Positions 19,629 to 27,944 of a stretch of 64,000 bases of DNA are shown piece after piece; the stretch's first letter is position 1, and the number at the start of each line of letters is the position of its first letter. The DNA lies in assembly GCF_020176955.2 (NCBI RefSeq), contig NZ_JAIUCZ020000006.1, positions 248,001-312,000 on the forward strand. The letters run 5' to 3'. The position numbers and the translations under genes are program-made. The notes under the pieces were generated by a model. That model worked only from the letters and a program-made list of their open reading frames with translations. It ran no database searches and had not been told where the DNA came from. The DNA comes from Nocardia sp. alder85J (lineage in GTDB: Bacteria > Actinomycetota > Actinomycetes > Mycobacteriales > Mycobacteriaceae).

Positions 19629-20447
19629 ATGACCTCGATGCTGAGCAGCGATGCCGGGTCGTCGATGGCGCCGCGGACGCTGCCGCCGTCGATGATCGAG
19701 CGCATCACGCTGATCATGGACCTGTTCGAGCGGCCGCACACCCGGCGCACGCTGGAGCAGGTGTGCCGATGCACCGGCCTGCCGCGGTCGACCGCCTACC
19801 GGATCCTCGAGCAGTTGGTGCGGATGCGGTGGCTGGACCGGACCGATATCGGATATCGGCTGGGCAGTAGGTCGTTGGGGCTCGGCGGGCGGGATGTCGG
19901 GCACAGTCCGTTGCGGGTGGCCGCGGCTCCGGTGTTGCAGGAGCTGGCGTTGCGGACCGAGCTGGTGGTGCATCTGGCCGTCTTGGACGGGCCCGACATC
20001 TATTACCTGGACAAGGTCGGCGGGCGGTCCGCGGTCGAGGTGCCCTCGCGGGTGGGCGGGCGGGTGCCGGCGCACTGCACGGCGCTGGGCAAGGCCATGC
20101 TGGCATGGGTGCCGCCGGAGCACGTGGAGGCGCAACTGGGCGGGATGTTGTTGCGCTGCACCGCGCGCAGCATCGGCGACTTCGCCGTCCTGCATCGGGA
20201 GCTGAGCCGGATCCGGGCCGGGCACGGGCTGACTTTCGAACGGGGCGAATGCTTTTCCGGGATCGGCTGTGTGAGCATGGCCGTCCGCAACACCGACGGC
20301 CCGGTGGGCGCGTTGTCGGTGGTCGGGGCCGCCGACGCGGCGCTGGAACGGGTGGCGCCGCTGGTGGTGGAGGCCACGCGCACGGTGGCCGACGCCCTCT
20401 ACGGCGAGCCGCCGCGGCGCACCGAGCGCCGGTACGCCGCCTCCTGA
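19629..20447 (+). CDS. IclR family regulator
   Basis: A 272-residue IclR protein. N-terminal winged helix: SMIERITLIMDLFERPHTRRTLEQVCRCTGLPRSTAYRILEQLVRMRWLDR. C-terminal effector domain: LRTELVVHLAVLDGPDIYYLDKVGG…HCTALGKAMLAW…CVSMAVRNTDGPVGALSVVG. ATG 19629 is preferred to GTG 19620 because GAGG lies 8 bases before it. First gene of a unit with the C-C hydrolase; the paired presence suggests control of an aromatic or steroid ring-cleavage step. Confidence 0.85.
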   Translation: MTSMLSSDAGSSMAPRTLPPSMIERITLIMDLFERPHTRRTLEQVCRCTGLPRSTAYRILEQLVRMRWLDRTDIGYRLGSRSLGLGGRDVGHSPLRVAAAPVLQELALRTELVVHLAVLDGPDIYYLDKVGGRSAVEVPSRVGGRVPAHCTALGKAMLAWVPPEHVEAQLGGMLLRCTARSIGDFAVLHRELSRIRAGHGLTFERGECFSGIGCVSMAVRNTDGPVGALSVVGAADAALERVAPLVVEATRTVADALYGEPPRRTERRYAAS

Positions 20448-20490
20448 TCCGTACCGATACCCACCCGGCGAAGAGCAAAGGCGCACAACA

Positions 20491-21375
20491 GTGTCCGAGA
20501 ACACGACGGCCGAACCCGGCTACGAGAGCACGCTGCGGGAACTGCACACCGACGCGGGTGTGCTGCGGTACCACGAATTCGGTGACGGCCCAGCGTTGTT
20601 GCTGCTGCACGGCTCCGGGCCGGGGGTGACCGGATGGCGCAACTACCGTGACAATCTGGCCGTGCTCGGCGCGCATTTCCGTTGCCTGGTCCTGGAATTC
20701 CCCGGATACGGGGTCAGCGATCCGACCACCGAACATCCGATGGCGGCCGCGCCGAAGGCCGTGCTGCGCTTCCTCACCGCGCTCGGCCTGCGGCAGGTGG
20801 ACGTGATCGGCAATTCGATGGGCGGCGTGGTCGCGTTGAATCTCGCTGTCGCGCAACCGAAGCTGTTCCGCCGCATCGTCACCATCGGAGGTATCGGCCG
20901 CAACCTGCTGAGCCCGGGACCGGGCGAGGGCATCAACCTGCTGATGGATTTCACCGACAATCCGTCGCGGGAGGCGCTGGTGCAGTGGCTGCACTCGATG
21001 GTGTACGACCGCGCGATCGTCACCGACGAACTCGTCGCCGAACGCTGGGCGCAGGCGACCGAGCCGAAGACCTTGGAATCCGCGCGCCGGATGTACGGGC
21101 GGGCGGCGATGACGGCGAACCTGGCCGCGGCCGCCGACCGGCCACCGTACTGGGCCATGCTGCACAAGATCACCGCACCGACCCTGATCACCTGGGGCCG
21201 CGACGACCGGGTCAGCCCGCTGGACATGGCGCTGCTGCCGATGCGGACGATTCCGAACGCGGAACTGCACGTCTTCCCCGCGTGCGGGCACTGGGTGATG
21301 ATCGAGCAGAAGACAGCGTGGGAGGCGGCGGTACTGTCGTTCCTCACCCGGCCGGAACCGCACGACCGCGGCTGA
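20491..21375 (+). CDS. Alpha/beta hydrolase, HsaD/BphD-like C-C bond hydrolase
   Basis: A 294-residue hydrolase with the meta-cleavage-product hydrolase pattern: oxyanion motif HGSGPGVTGW (residues 40-49), nucleophile Ser109 in GNSMGG, Asp239 in WGRDDRVSP, His267 in CGHWVM. The segment LLMDFTDNPSREALVQWLHSMVYDR matches the lid of HsaD, which cleaves a steroid ring-derived dienoate. A GTG start is used. Downstream, 33 bases away, is a KstR-like TetR gene. The exact substrate is inferred only at the class level. Confidence 0.85.
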   Translation: MSENTTAEPGYESTLRELHTDAGVLRYHEFGDGPALLLLHGSGPGVTGWRNYRDNLAVLGAHFRCLVLEFPGYGVSDPTTEHPMAAAPKAVLRFLTALGLRQVDVIGNSMGGVVALNLAVAQPKLFRRIVTIGGIGRNLLSPGPGEGINLLMDFTDNPSREALVQWLHSMVYDRAIVTDELVAERWAQATEPKTLESARRMYGRAAMTANLAAAADRPPYWAMLHKITAPTLITWGRDDRVSPLDMALLPMRTIPNAELHVFPACGHWVMIEQKTAWEAAVLSFLTRPEPHDRG

Positions 21376-21408
21376 ACCCGGCCGCCTCCGAGCAGAAGGA
21401 CTCGCGCA

Positions 21409-22005
21409 GTGGCCCGAATCGCCGAAACCCGCCCGCCCGCGGCGCCCGTCTCGCGACAGCAGGTACAGCGGCGCGAGCGCATTCTCGACGCGGCCGCCAC
21501 CCTCGGCGCCGAGGCGGACTACGAACGCGTCCAGATGCTGGACGTCGCCAAGCGGGCGGGAGTGGCGATCGGCACCCTCTACCGCTACTTCCCTTCCAAA
21601 ACCCATTTGTTCTCAGCGGTTTTCGAGCGGCACATCACCGGCTTCGTGGCCACCGGGTGGTCGGCGCCGACCGGCGACCCGATCGCGGACGTCGGCGAGA
21701 ATCTGGTGGCCCTGGGTCGCGAACTGCTGCGCACCCCGCGGCTGTGCGGGGCGATGATGCAGGCGACCGCCGCGGAATATCTCGGCGGCGACGAGGGCGT
21801 GACGCCGCGGCTGGCCCTGGTACGGGCCATCCTCGCCACCCTCGGCCGCAGCGCCGCCGAGACCGACCTCGGCGCCGTCCGGCTGCTCACCTACAGCTGG
21901 TGGGGGGTGCTGGTGTCATGGCTCAGCCAGAAGATCGCTCCCGCCGCGGCCGAGGCCGACATGCGGCTGGCGGCACAGCTGATCCTGCTCGAATACACCC
22001 GCTGA
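21409..22005 (+). CDS. TetR family regulator, KstR-like
   Basis: A 198-residue TetR protein, GTG start. The DNA-binding part (RRERILDAAATLGAEADYERVQMLDVAKRAGVAIGTLYRYFPSKTHL, residues 21-67) is very close to that of KstR, the cholesterol regulon repressor, especially the GTLYRYFPSK recognition helix. The ligand domain differs (AAEYLGGDEGVTPRLALV). It probably binds the KstR-like site in front of the unit. Whether it is the orthologue or a paralogue cannot be settled from the window. Confidence 0.8.
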   Translation: MARIAETRPPAAPVSRQQVQRRERILDAAATLGAEADYERVQMLDVAKRAGVAIGTLYRYFPSKTHLFSAVFERHITGFVATGWSAPTGDPIADVGENLVALGRELLRTPRLCGAMMQATAAEYLGGDEGVTPRLALVRAILATLGRSAAETDLGAVRLLTYSWWGVLVSWLSQKIAPAAAEADMRLAAQLILLEYTR

Positions 22006-22064
22006 GCAACGGGTTCCGGCCCAGCTATCGAAACTTTGTTCGACTCGAGGTACTCTTCCGGATC

Positions 22065-22301
22065 GTGGCAGAACCGGTGCGGATACCCGACGCATATCAG
22101 CAGATCGACCAGGTCAGACGGCAACTCATCGATGCCGCGGCCTTCTCGAAGCACCTCACGCCCGAGGTGCTCGAACACCTCGCCGGCACTCTGGCGCTGG
22201 GTCTGCGACTGCTCGCCGATCACCCCGCCACCACCCCCGGCCGGCCCACCGGCGGCGGCGGCCACAAGCACGCCGGCTTCCTGCGTTATCGGATGCGTTG
22301 A
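22065..22301 (+). CDS. Small hypothetical protein
   Basis: A 78-codon GTG frame with almost uniformly G/C third positions: AEPVRIPDAYQQIDQVRRQLIDAAAFSKHLTPEVLEHLAGTLALGLRLLADHP, then a Pro/Gly-rich tail ending GFLRYRMR. One long amphipathic helix region is expected. No family recognised. Codon usage supports a real gene; the region before it (22006-22064) is less GC-rich and promoter-like. Confidence 0.45.
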   Translation: MAEPVRIPDAYQQIDQVRRQLIDAAAFSKHLTPEVLEHLAGTLALGLRLLADHPATTPGRPTGGGGHKHAGFLRYRMR

Positions 22302-22389
22302 TTCGCACACCTGTTGAGCAGGCCGTCGGCATACCAGTATGTTGTGCGCGGACACGGCGGTGTCCGCTACGACGACGAATGGGAACCTG

Positions 22390-22848
22390 ATGAAATCTGT
22401 GTGCCTGGTGGGCCTGCTCTCCGCGTCCGCGCTGTGGGCCGCCGTGCCGATGGCCTCGGCCCAGAGCCCCGCCTACCAGCCCTGTGACGATGCCGACAGC
22501 GTCTCGGCGGCCGGTTACGACCCGACCACTCGCCAGGACGTCGCCACCGCCAGCTCGGCCGGCTGCTCCTTCATCAGCGAGCAGGGCAACCGGATGACGC
22601 TGATCTACGACAACAAGTCCTGGGAGGACGAGACCAACACGGGCGGTTCGACCGAGTTGCACGCCACCCCGATCGATGCCCTGTCGGGCCACCAGGCCGT
22701 GCAGTTCGACGGCCCCGCGCTGCCCAACAGCTGCATCGTGGTCGTCAAGACCGCCGACAAGCCCTTCGAGGTGCGCCTGGACTCCTACGGCGACATCTGC
22801 GGCCAGACCGTCTCGGCCGCAAGCAAGTTCGCGCCGTCGCTGGCCTAG
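22390..22848 (+). CDS. Secreted protein, DUF3558-like
   Basis: A 152-residue exported protein: signal peptide MKSVCLVGLLSASALWAAVPMASA (residues 1-24, Ala-X-Ala cleavage), then a mature part with four Cys (PCDDAD, AGCSF, NSCIVV, GDICGQT) arranged like the DUF3558 family of Nocardia/mycobacterial secreted proteins, though it lacks the usual lipobox Cys. ATG 22390 is chosen as the start of the signal peptide. A strong hairpin follows the stop. Function unknown. Confidence 0.75.
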   Translation: MKSVCLVGLLSASALWAAVPMASAQSPAYQPCDDADSVSAAGYDPTTRQDVATASSAGCSFISEQGNRMTLIYDNKSWEDETNTGGSTELHATPIDALSGHQAVQFDGPALPNSCIVVVKTADKPFEVRLDSYGDICGQTVSAASKFAPSLA

Positions 22849-22869
22849 GCGGCACAATCCGGCACGACC

Positions 22870-22902
22870 CGATGGGGTGGGAGATCTTCTCCCACCCCAT
22901 CG
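22870..22902 (+). terminator. Strong hairpin terminator
   Basis: Perfect 15-bp stem CGATGGGGTGGGAGA with a 3-nt loop, 21 bases after the DUF3558-like gene; no U-tract. Confidence 0.75.
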
Positions 22903-23025
22903 GCATGTCCGCCCCGACGCGCGCACATCCTTCCGGCGCGGATGCTTCGACCCGCGAAAGTCGGGTATCGCGATGTCGACGGACTCTCCGACCGCCACGG
23001 GTCGATCGTGAACAGGATCCCGACG

Positions 23026-23616
23026 ATGACATCAGCGAATACGAACGGGTACAAGGCATCTCCGCGCCCGTGGTGGACCCTGCGCGCGTGGCGCAATCCG
23101 CTCATGCCGACCGGCTACCGCGCCCGCTACCTGCTCCGCCTGTTCCTGGTGATCCTCGCGACGGCCGCGATCCCGGCCGCGGTCACCGTCGGCGTCGGCC
23201 AGTTCCACCGGCTCGAGACCGATGCCGGCCACCAGCGCGCGGCCCTGCACCGGGTCGACGCCGTGGCCGACGGCGACGCCACCACGGTGGGCTCCGGAAT
23301 CGCTGTCGCCCAGTCACATTGGACCTATGCCGGCGTCGCCCACACCGGATCCGTCCCGGTGAGGTCCTCGACCCACGGCAACGACCGGATCCCGATCCTG
23401 GTGAACGCCAACGGCGATCGCGCCACCGAGCCACCCACCCGTGACCAGAACATGGGTGACGCCATCCTGCTCGGCATCCTCGCCTTCGCCGGCGCGTTGC
23501 TGGCCATGGCGATGGCGGCCTGGGTCGCCGACTACCAGATCGACCGCTACCGCTCCCATCGCTGGAGCCGGGAATGGCAACTGCTGTCCACCGACCGGCG
23601 CTGGAATCTGCGCTGA
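23026..23616 (+). CDS. Rv1733c-family membrane protein
   Basis: A 196-residue protein with two membrane helices (about 36-55 and 148-168) bracketing an extracytoplasmic segment (FHRLETDAGHQRAALHRVDAVADGDATT…VPVRSSTHGNDRIPILVNANGDRATEPPT). This is the layout of M. tuberculosis Rv1733c, a latency-associated membrane antigen of unknown function. ATG 23026 is preferred; a GTG lies six codons upstream. No clear operon partner. Confidence 0.75.
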   Translation: MTSANTNGYKASPRPWWTLRAWRNPLMPTGYRARYLLRLFLVILATAAIPAAVTVGVGQFHRLETDAGHQRAALHRVDAVADGDATTVGSGIAVAQSHWTYAGVAHTGSVPVRSSTHGNDRIPILVNANGDRATEPPTRDQNMGDAILLGILAFAGALLAMAMAAWVADYQIDRYRSHRWSREWQLLSTDRRWNLR

Positions 23617-23622
23617 CTGTTT

Positions 23623-23654
23623 TTGGGACGCTTCGCAATTGGGACACTTCGTAA
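23623..23654 (+). repeat. 16-bp tandem direct repeat
   Basis: TTGGGACGCTTCGCAA followed immediately by TTGGGACACTTCGTAA (two differences), between the Rv1733c-like gene and the zinc-ribbon gene. It may be a regulatory element of the latter. Confidence 0.6.
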
Positions 23655-23754
23655 TTCGCCGACAGCGCCCTGCCGGAGCGGTACGCTGCCCCCGTAACCA
23701 GCAGTGAGGCTACGCGGACCGCCGCAAGTCCGGTGGTCCGCTGCGGGGAGCACA

Positions 23755-24342
23755 GTGAGTCGGCAGAACAGAGAAGACCAGCAGCAGTACCGGCGAGCCG
23801 AGGCGGATCCATCGGACCGGACCGCCGCACCGATCGAATGCCCCAGTTGCGGAAGGAAGAACGCGCCACGCTCGCTCCGATGCGAACGCTGCGCGGCCCG
23901 ACTGGAACCGAACCGCCCGAACGACCCCCCACCCCGGACCCCGCCACCGCGCCGGTCCCCCTGGCGGTTCGCCCGGAACATACCGGCTCCCGTCCAGGCC
24001 GGCGCCGCCGTCCTGATCGCCGCGGCCGCCGCGATCCTCGCGATCGTCCTCGCCACCACACCGAAATCCCAGACCGGCTCGGCGGCCCACGACCGCGCGA
24101 TCCAGGCCTGCACCGAGATCGACGCCGCCGTCCGCGCCACCACCGCGGACCCGCGCAGCGCCGTCCGGGACAGCGGCGCCGCCACCGACGCGTCGATCGC
24201 CCAGAACGACGACCCGGCCTATGCCAAGCTCTACACCGACATCGCCACCTACACCAGCTCCACCGGTGGCTCCCCGGACGGCTTGACCGCCGTCCAGGAC
24301 GACTGCCGGTCGATCACGGGCGCCACCCCGCCGACCTCGTAG
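23755..24342 (+). CDS. Zinc-ribbon membrane protein of unknown function
   Basis: A 195-residue protein: N-terminal zinc ribbon with two CxxC pairs (CPSCGRKNAPRSLRCERC, residues ~29-46), a Pro-rich basic linker, one membrane helix (AGAAVLIAAAAAILAIVLATT, ~81-101), and an extracytoplasmic domain with two Cys (IQACTEID, QDDCRSIT). GTG 23755 is preceded by GGGGAG; a GTG at 23704 is also in frame but lacks such a site. Zinc-ribbon plus one helix plus outer domain is common in actinomycetes; role unknown. Confidence 0.7.
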   Translation: MSRQNREDQQQYRRAEADPSDRTAAPIECPSCGRKNAPRSLRCERCAARLEPNRPNDPPPRTPPPRRSPWRFARNIPAPVQAGAAVLIAAAAAILAIVLATTPKSQTGSAAHDRAIQACTEIDAAVRATTADPRSAVRDSGAATDASIAQNDDPAYAKLYTDIATYTSSTGGSPDGLTAVQDDCRSITGATPPTS

Positions 24343-24446
24343 CCGCCGGCCGCGGCCGCACGAGCGCATTCGACGGCGGCGCGGGCGGACGGTTGTAGAG
24401 TGCGAGCCGAACGGTATGTTCCGGACACACGGAGGAAGGTTTCGTC

Positions 24447-24908
24447 ATGCCCTCGGCAGTGGATTTCGTCACCGTATCGACCGACGGCCTGGAATCGTCG
24501 CCGGTCGCGGCGGCGCTGGCCGGACTGCGCGCCAACGAGGCGCGGTACTTCAAGAACAAATACGACCACGTCTTCACGGTGCAGCCCGCGGCGGAGGCCG
24601 AGTCGACCATCGCCTGGGTGAGCCGGATCCTGAAGGACGAGCGGGACATCGTCATCGCCTCCCCGCCGCTCGAGGCCGCCGACTTCCAAGTGGAGAACAT
24701 CCACTTCGCGTACGTCTTCTACCGCAGCGGCCTGTCGATCAACGTCATGTACACCGTCGACGACGACGGCAAGCGAGCGGTCGGGTTCAAGCTCTCCGAC
24801 GGCATGGAGATCCCCGACGAACTCTCCGCGTTCAAGTTCGCGAGGCAGAAGTCCAAGCTGGCGGGCACCATCCGCGGTTCCTACTTCGTCATCAAGAACC
24901 CCTACTGA
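24447..24908 (+). CDS. Conserved hypothetical protein
   Basis: A 153-residue soluble protein with an AGGAAGG ribosome site. The pattern LRANEARYFKNKYDHVFTVQPAAEAESTIAWVSRILKDERDIVIASPPLEAADFQVENIHFAYVFYRSGLSINVMYTVDDDGK suggests an alpha+beta fold with a sensor-like beta sheet. I do not recognise the family. Monocistronic by spacing. Confidence 0.65.
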   Translation: MPSAVDFVTVSTDGLESSPVAAALAGLRANEARYFKNKYDHVFTVQPAAEAESTIAWVSRILKDERDIVIASPPLEAADFQVENIHFAYVFYRSGLSINVMYTVDDDGKRAVGFKLSDGMEIPDELSAFKFARQKSKLAGTIRGSYFVIKNPY

Positions 24909-24978
24909 CCGTCCGCCGCGGAATCCCGTTCACCGCGGGCAGAATTCCCGGCGCGCCCCGATGATTACAGTGTTACAG

Positions 24979-25743
24979 ATGATCGTCGAATACATCCGTT
25001 ACCGGATCGCCGAGCACGAGGCCGCCGATTTCGAGGCCGCCTACGCGCGGGCCGCGCAGGTGCTGGCGGCGGCGCCGCAGTGTGTCGACTACGAGTTGTC
25101 ACGATGCGTCGACGAACCCGCCGCCTACATCCTGCGCATCACCTGGACCTCGGCCGACGATCACCTGCGGGGTTTCCGCGGCGGCGAGCGGTTCGCCGAG
25201 TTCTTCGCCGCGATCGAGCCCTATGTGCGGCAGATCGAGGAGATGCGGCACTACGAACGCACCGCGGTGCGCGGCGCCGGCGCATCGGTGCCCAGCATGT
25301 ACGAATGGCTCGGCGGCACCGCGGCGCTGGAACGGCTCACCACCGCGTTCTACGTCCACGTCCTGGCCGACGATCTGGTCGGGCCACTGTTCGCCGGGAT
25401 GGACCACGACCATCCTCGCCATGTGGCCATGTGGCTGGCGGAGGTGTTCGGCGGCCCGTCGCGCTATACCGACGACCGCGGCGGCTACCACACCATGCTG
25501 GTCCATCATCTCGGCAAGGCCATCACCGAGCCGCAACGCCGGCGCTGGGTGTCACTGCTGCTGGATTCCGCCGACGAGGTCGGGCTGCCCGCCGATCCGG
25601 AGTTCCGGGCCGCGTTCGTCGGCTACATCGAATGGGGCACCCGCATCGCCCTGGCCAACTCCCGGCCCGGCGCGCATCCCCCGCAGCAGGCGCCGGTCCC
25701 GCACTGGGGCTGGGGCGTCGCCCCGCCCTACACACCCGCCTGA
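24979..25743 (+). CDS. Fusion of antibiotic-biosynthesis-monooxygenase-like domain and truncated haemoglobin
   Basis: A 254-residue two-domain protein. Residues 1-95 are an ABM-type ferredoxin-fold domain (MIVEYIRYRIAEHEAADFEAAYARAAQVLAAAPQCVDYELSRC…FFAAIEPYVRQIEEMRHYE). Residues ~105-235 are a group II truncated haemoglobin (MYEWLGGTAALERLTTAFYVHVLADDLVGPLFAGM…GGYHTMLVHHLGKAITEPQRRRWVSLLL), with a proximal His candidate in VHHLG. Such chimeras are known from other actinomycetes; roles in haem-linked oxidation or NO/O2 chemistry are proposed. An earlier in-frame ATG at 24961 is possible; neither start has a good ribosome site. Confidence 0.85.
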   Translation: MIVEYIRYRIAEHEAADFEAAYARAAQVLAAAPQCVDYELSRCVDEPAAYILRITWTSADDHLRGFRGGERFAEFFAAIEPYVRQIEEMRHYERTAVRGAGASVPSMYEWLGGTAALERLTTAFYVHVLADDLVGPLFAGMDHDHPRHVAMWLAEVFGGPSRYTDDRGGYHTMLVHHLGKAITEPQRRRWVSLLLDSADEVGLPADPEFRAAFVGYIEWGTRIALANSRPGAHPPQQAPVPHWGWGVAPPYTPA

Positions 25744-25890
25744 GCCCGAATCCACCTCCGCCGCAAGCGCTCCCGGCGCCGGACGGTCGAGTTCGCCTCC
25801 GGTGCCGCCCATGCCGTCCCCCGCGTATCGATCGGCCCGACATCGGCTTCCCGTGAGCACCGTTCGCGGCGGGCCGCGGTCGGGACCCGG

Positions 25891-27831
25891 TCAGCCGACG
25901 CGCTGGATGTGGGCGCTGACGATGATGCCGTTCACGACCGTATAGGTGCCCGAGAAGGTCTTGGAGGTGCCGTCGGTCTGGGTCGCCACCAGATTGATCA
26001 TCGCCGTGGTGGGGTCCTCGTCCTGCGCGGAGGCCGCTTCGTTGGCGGTGGTCCGGAGGCCTTGGACGTAGTCGGCGTAGCTGGGGTCGAGATTCCGGCC
26101 GCCCAGTGCCCAGGCGGTCGCGTAGTCGTGTGTGTTGATGGCGTTGAAGTAGGCCGCCACGACCTGGGCCGGATCGGTGGGCGGCACCGCGGGGGCCGAG
26201 GTCACCGGCAGGGTGGTCGTCGCGCGGGTGGGTCTCACCGAGGTCGACGGGCGGACATACTGTGGCGCAACGGATGCCGGTGGGCTGTCGAGTGTGGTGG
26301 GCACGGCGACCGGCGCGGCGGCCTCCGGCGCGTGGCTGCGGTTCACCGTTGCGAGGACGGCGACGGTGATGCCGACGGCCGCCACCGCCACTGCTGCCGC
26401 GACCAGCACGAGTGCGCGACGTTGGTCGGAACCTCGTTGTGGCGCCGGCCATGCCGGTGCGGGGTCCGGCCACCGCGCCGGTGCGCTCGCGGGGCCGGAA
26501 ATAGGCGCGGATCCGAACACCGACGTGGATGCGGAAGCGGTCGCGGGTCCCGAAAACGGCGCGGGTCCGAAAACCGACGTGGGTTCGGAAGCGTTCGCGG
26601 GTCCCGAAATCGGCGTGGAGGAGAGGCCCGGCGGGGTCGGTGGCGGCACTCGCTCTATCGACACCTGCTCCGGCAGCGCGATTTCCAGTGAGGTGGGCAG
26701 TAATTCCGTTGGCGAGGAGGGTGATCCGGTAGCGGTCAGGGCAGGCGGAGTGGCGGCCGGCGGCAACTCGACGACCGGTGCGGCGGGCAGCGCGGTCGGC
26801 GGTTCCGGCGCGCGGCGCGCCGCGAGGGTGCGGCGGGCGACGGCGGCGAGTTCTCTGGTGAGCGCGTCGGCATCCCATTCGCCGGTACCGACGCGCATGA
26901 CGACGGGAGCCGACCGGGGGTGCGACAGCGCACCGCAAACGACTGCGGCCCTGGGATTCTCCGCGGCCACCACCAGCACACCGAAGGCCTTGCCGAGCAG
27001 CGGCGCCAGCCCGGGAGTGCGAGCGGCCGCACCGACCAGATAGATCGCGGCGAGTTCTCCCCGGCCCAGGCCGGCGCGCGCGATCGCGGTGCGCACATCG
27101 TCGACGCCCGCCGCCAGGACCCCGGCGGCCGCCGCTTCGAAGTCGGTACGCGCGATATCGAATTCGTACGGGGAGCCGTCGAGGACGAGGTGGCTCACGG
27201 AGTGCGTGTCGAGTCGTTCCCGGCCCGCCGTGACCATCCCGTGCCGCCGCGCACCCGGATCCGGCGTGGACTCCTGCGCCGGAAACAGTTGCGGCCATGT
27301 GGTTTTCCCGGCCGATCGGACGACCAGCCCGGCGAACACCCGGTCCAGCGCCGCACCGCAGAGACGGGGACTGCTCATGGGTGACCCGACGATGGTGAGC
27401 TTGCCGGCGGCGTTGCGCACGATCGCGCTGTCCGCGCTCCGGGTGCCGACGTCGAGCACCAGCACGCCGGTGCCGCTGGGCAGCGGGTAATTCGCCCGGA
27501 AGCGCTGAGCGGCAGCGACCGGGCTGGGCATCAGCAGCGGCGCGGGGAGGTTGATCGTGGTCGTCACCGTCCGTAGCGAATCCAGCACGGCGGGCGGCGT
27601 CGTCGCAGGCAGGGCCAGCACCAGGCTGTGCGGTGGGACGCCGCCGTGGCTGTCCAGCAACGGCGCGGCCACCTGCCGGACCACCGCGTGCAACGGACCC
27701 TCCGGGGACTCGGACCCGGACCGCGCGACGGACGGGCCGTCGAAGGCCGACACCCGCAGACGCCCCGCCTCGGCCACCGCGACCGCGGTCTCCGCGGACG
27801 CGAACGCTATGGCGAGATCCCAACTGTCCAT
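25891..27831 (-). CDS. Membrane-anchored Hsp70/actin-fold protein
   Basis: A 646-residue protein. Residues 1-300 resemble an Hsp70-type ATPase: DLAIAFASAETAVAV, LLMPSPVAAAQRF, GTGVLVLDVGTRSADSAIV (phosphate-2-like DxGT), GELAAIYLVGAAARTPGLAPLLGKAFG (adenosine motif), then AAVVCGALSH. Residues ~330-460 are a Pro/Ser/Thr-rich linker with FGxAPxSGPA repeats; one membrane helix follows at ~468-490; the last ~105 residues (PAQVVAAYFNAINTHDYATAWALGG…) form an NTF2-like outer domain. ATG 27831 follows GGGGAG. It may couple nucleotide-dependent sensing inside to a cell-wall-side domain. Confidence 0.8.
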   Translation of the reverse strand: MDSWDLAIAFASAETAVAVAEAGRLRVSAFDGPSVARSGSESPEGPLHAVVRQVAAPLLDSHGGVPPHSLVLALPATTPPAVLDSLRTVTTTINLPAPLLMPSPVAAAQRFRANYPLPSGTGVLVLDVGTRSADSAIVRNAAGKLTIVGSPMSSPRLCGAALDRVFAGLVVRSAGKTTWPQLFPAQESTPDPGARRHGMVTAGRERLDTHSVSHLVLDGSPYEFDIARTDFEAAAAGVLAAGVDDVRTAIARAGLGRGELAAIYLVGAAARTPGLAPLLGKAFGVLVVAAENPRAAVVCGALSHPRSAPVVMRVGTGEWDADALTRELAAVARRTLAARRAPEPPTALPAAPVVELPPAATPPALTATGSPSSPTELLPTSLEIALPEQVSIERVPPPTPPGLSSTPISGPANASEPTSVFGPAPFSGPATASASTSVFGSAPISGPASAPARWPDPAPAWPAPQRGSDQRRALVLVAAAVAVAAVGITVAVLATVNRSHAPEAAAPVAVPTTLDSPPASVAPQYVRPSTSVRPTRATTTLPVTSAPAVPPTDPAQVVAAYFNAINTHDYATAWALGGRNLDPSYADYVQGLRTTANEAASAQDEDPTTAMINLVATQTDGTSKTFSGTYTVVNGIIVSAHIQRVG

Positions 27832-27944
27832 GTCACATTGCTCCCCTGCTGACAGCGATACGACCACCCCTCGCGGCCTCCGGCTATGACGCTAACGCCG
27901 CCGTCGCGTCGTGAAACCGTCCTGCGATTGGTTCCGCCCCCTGA

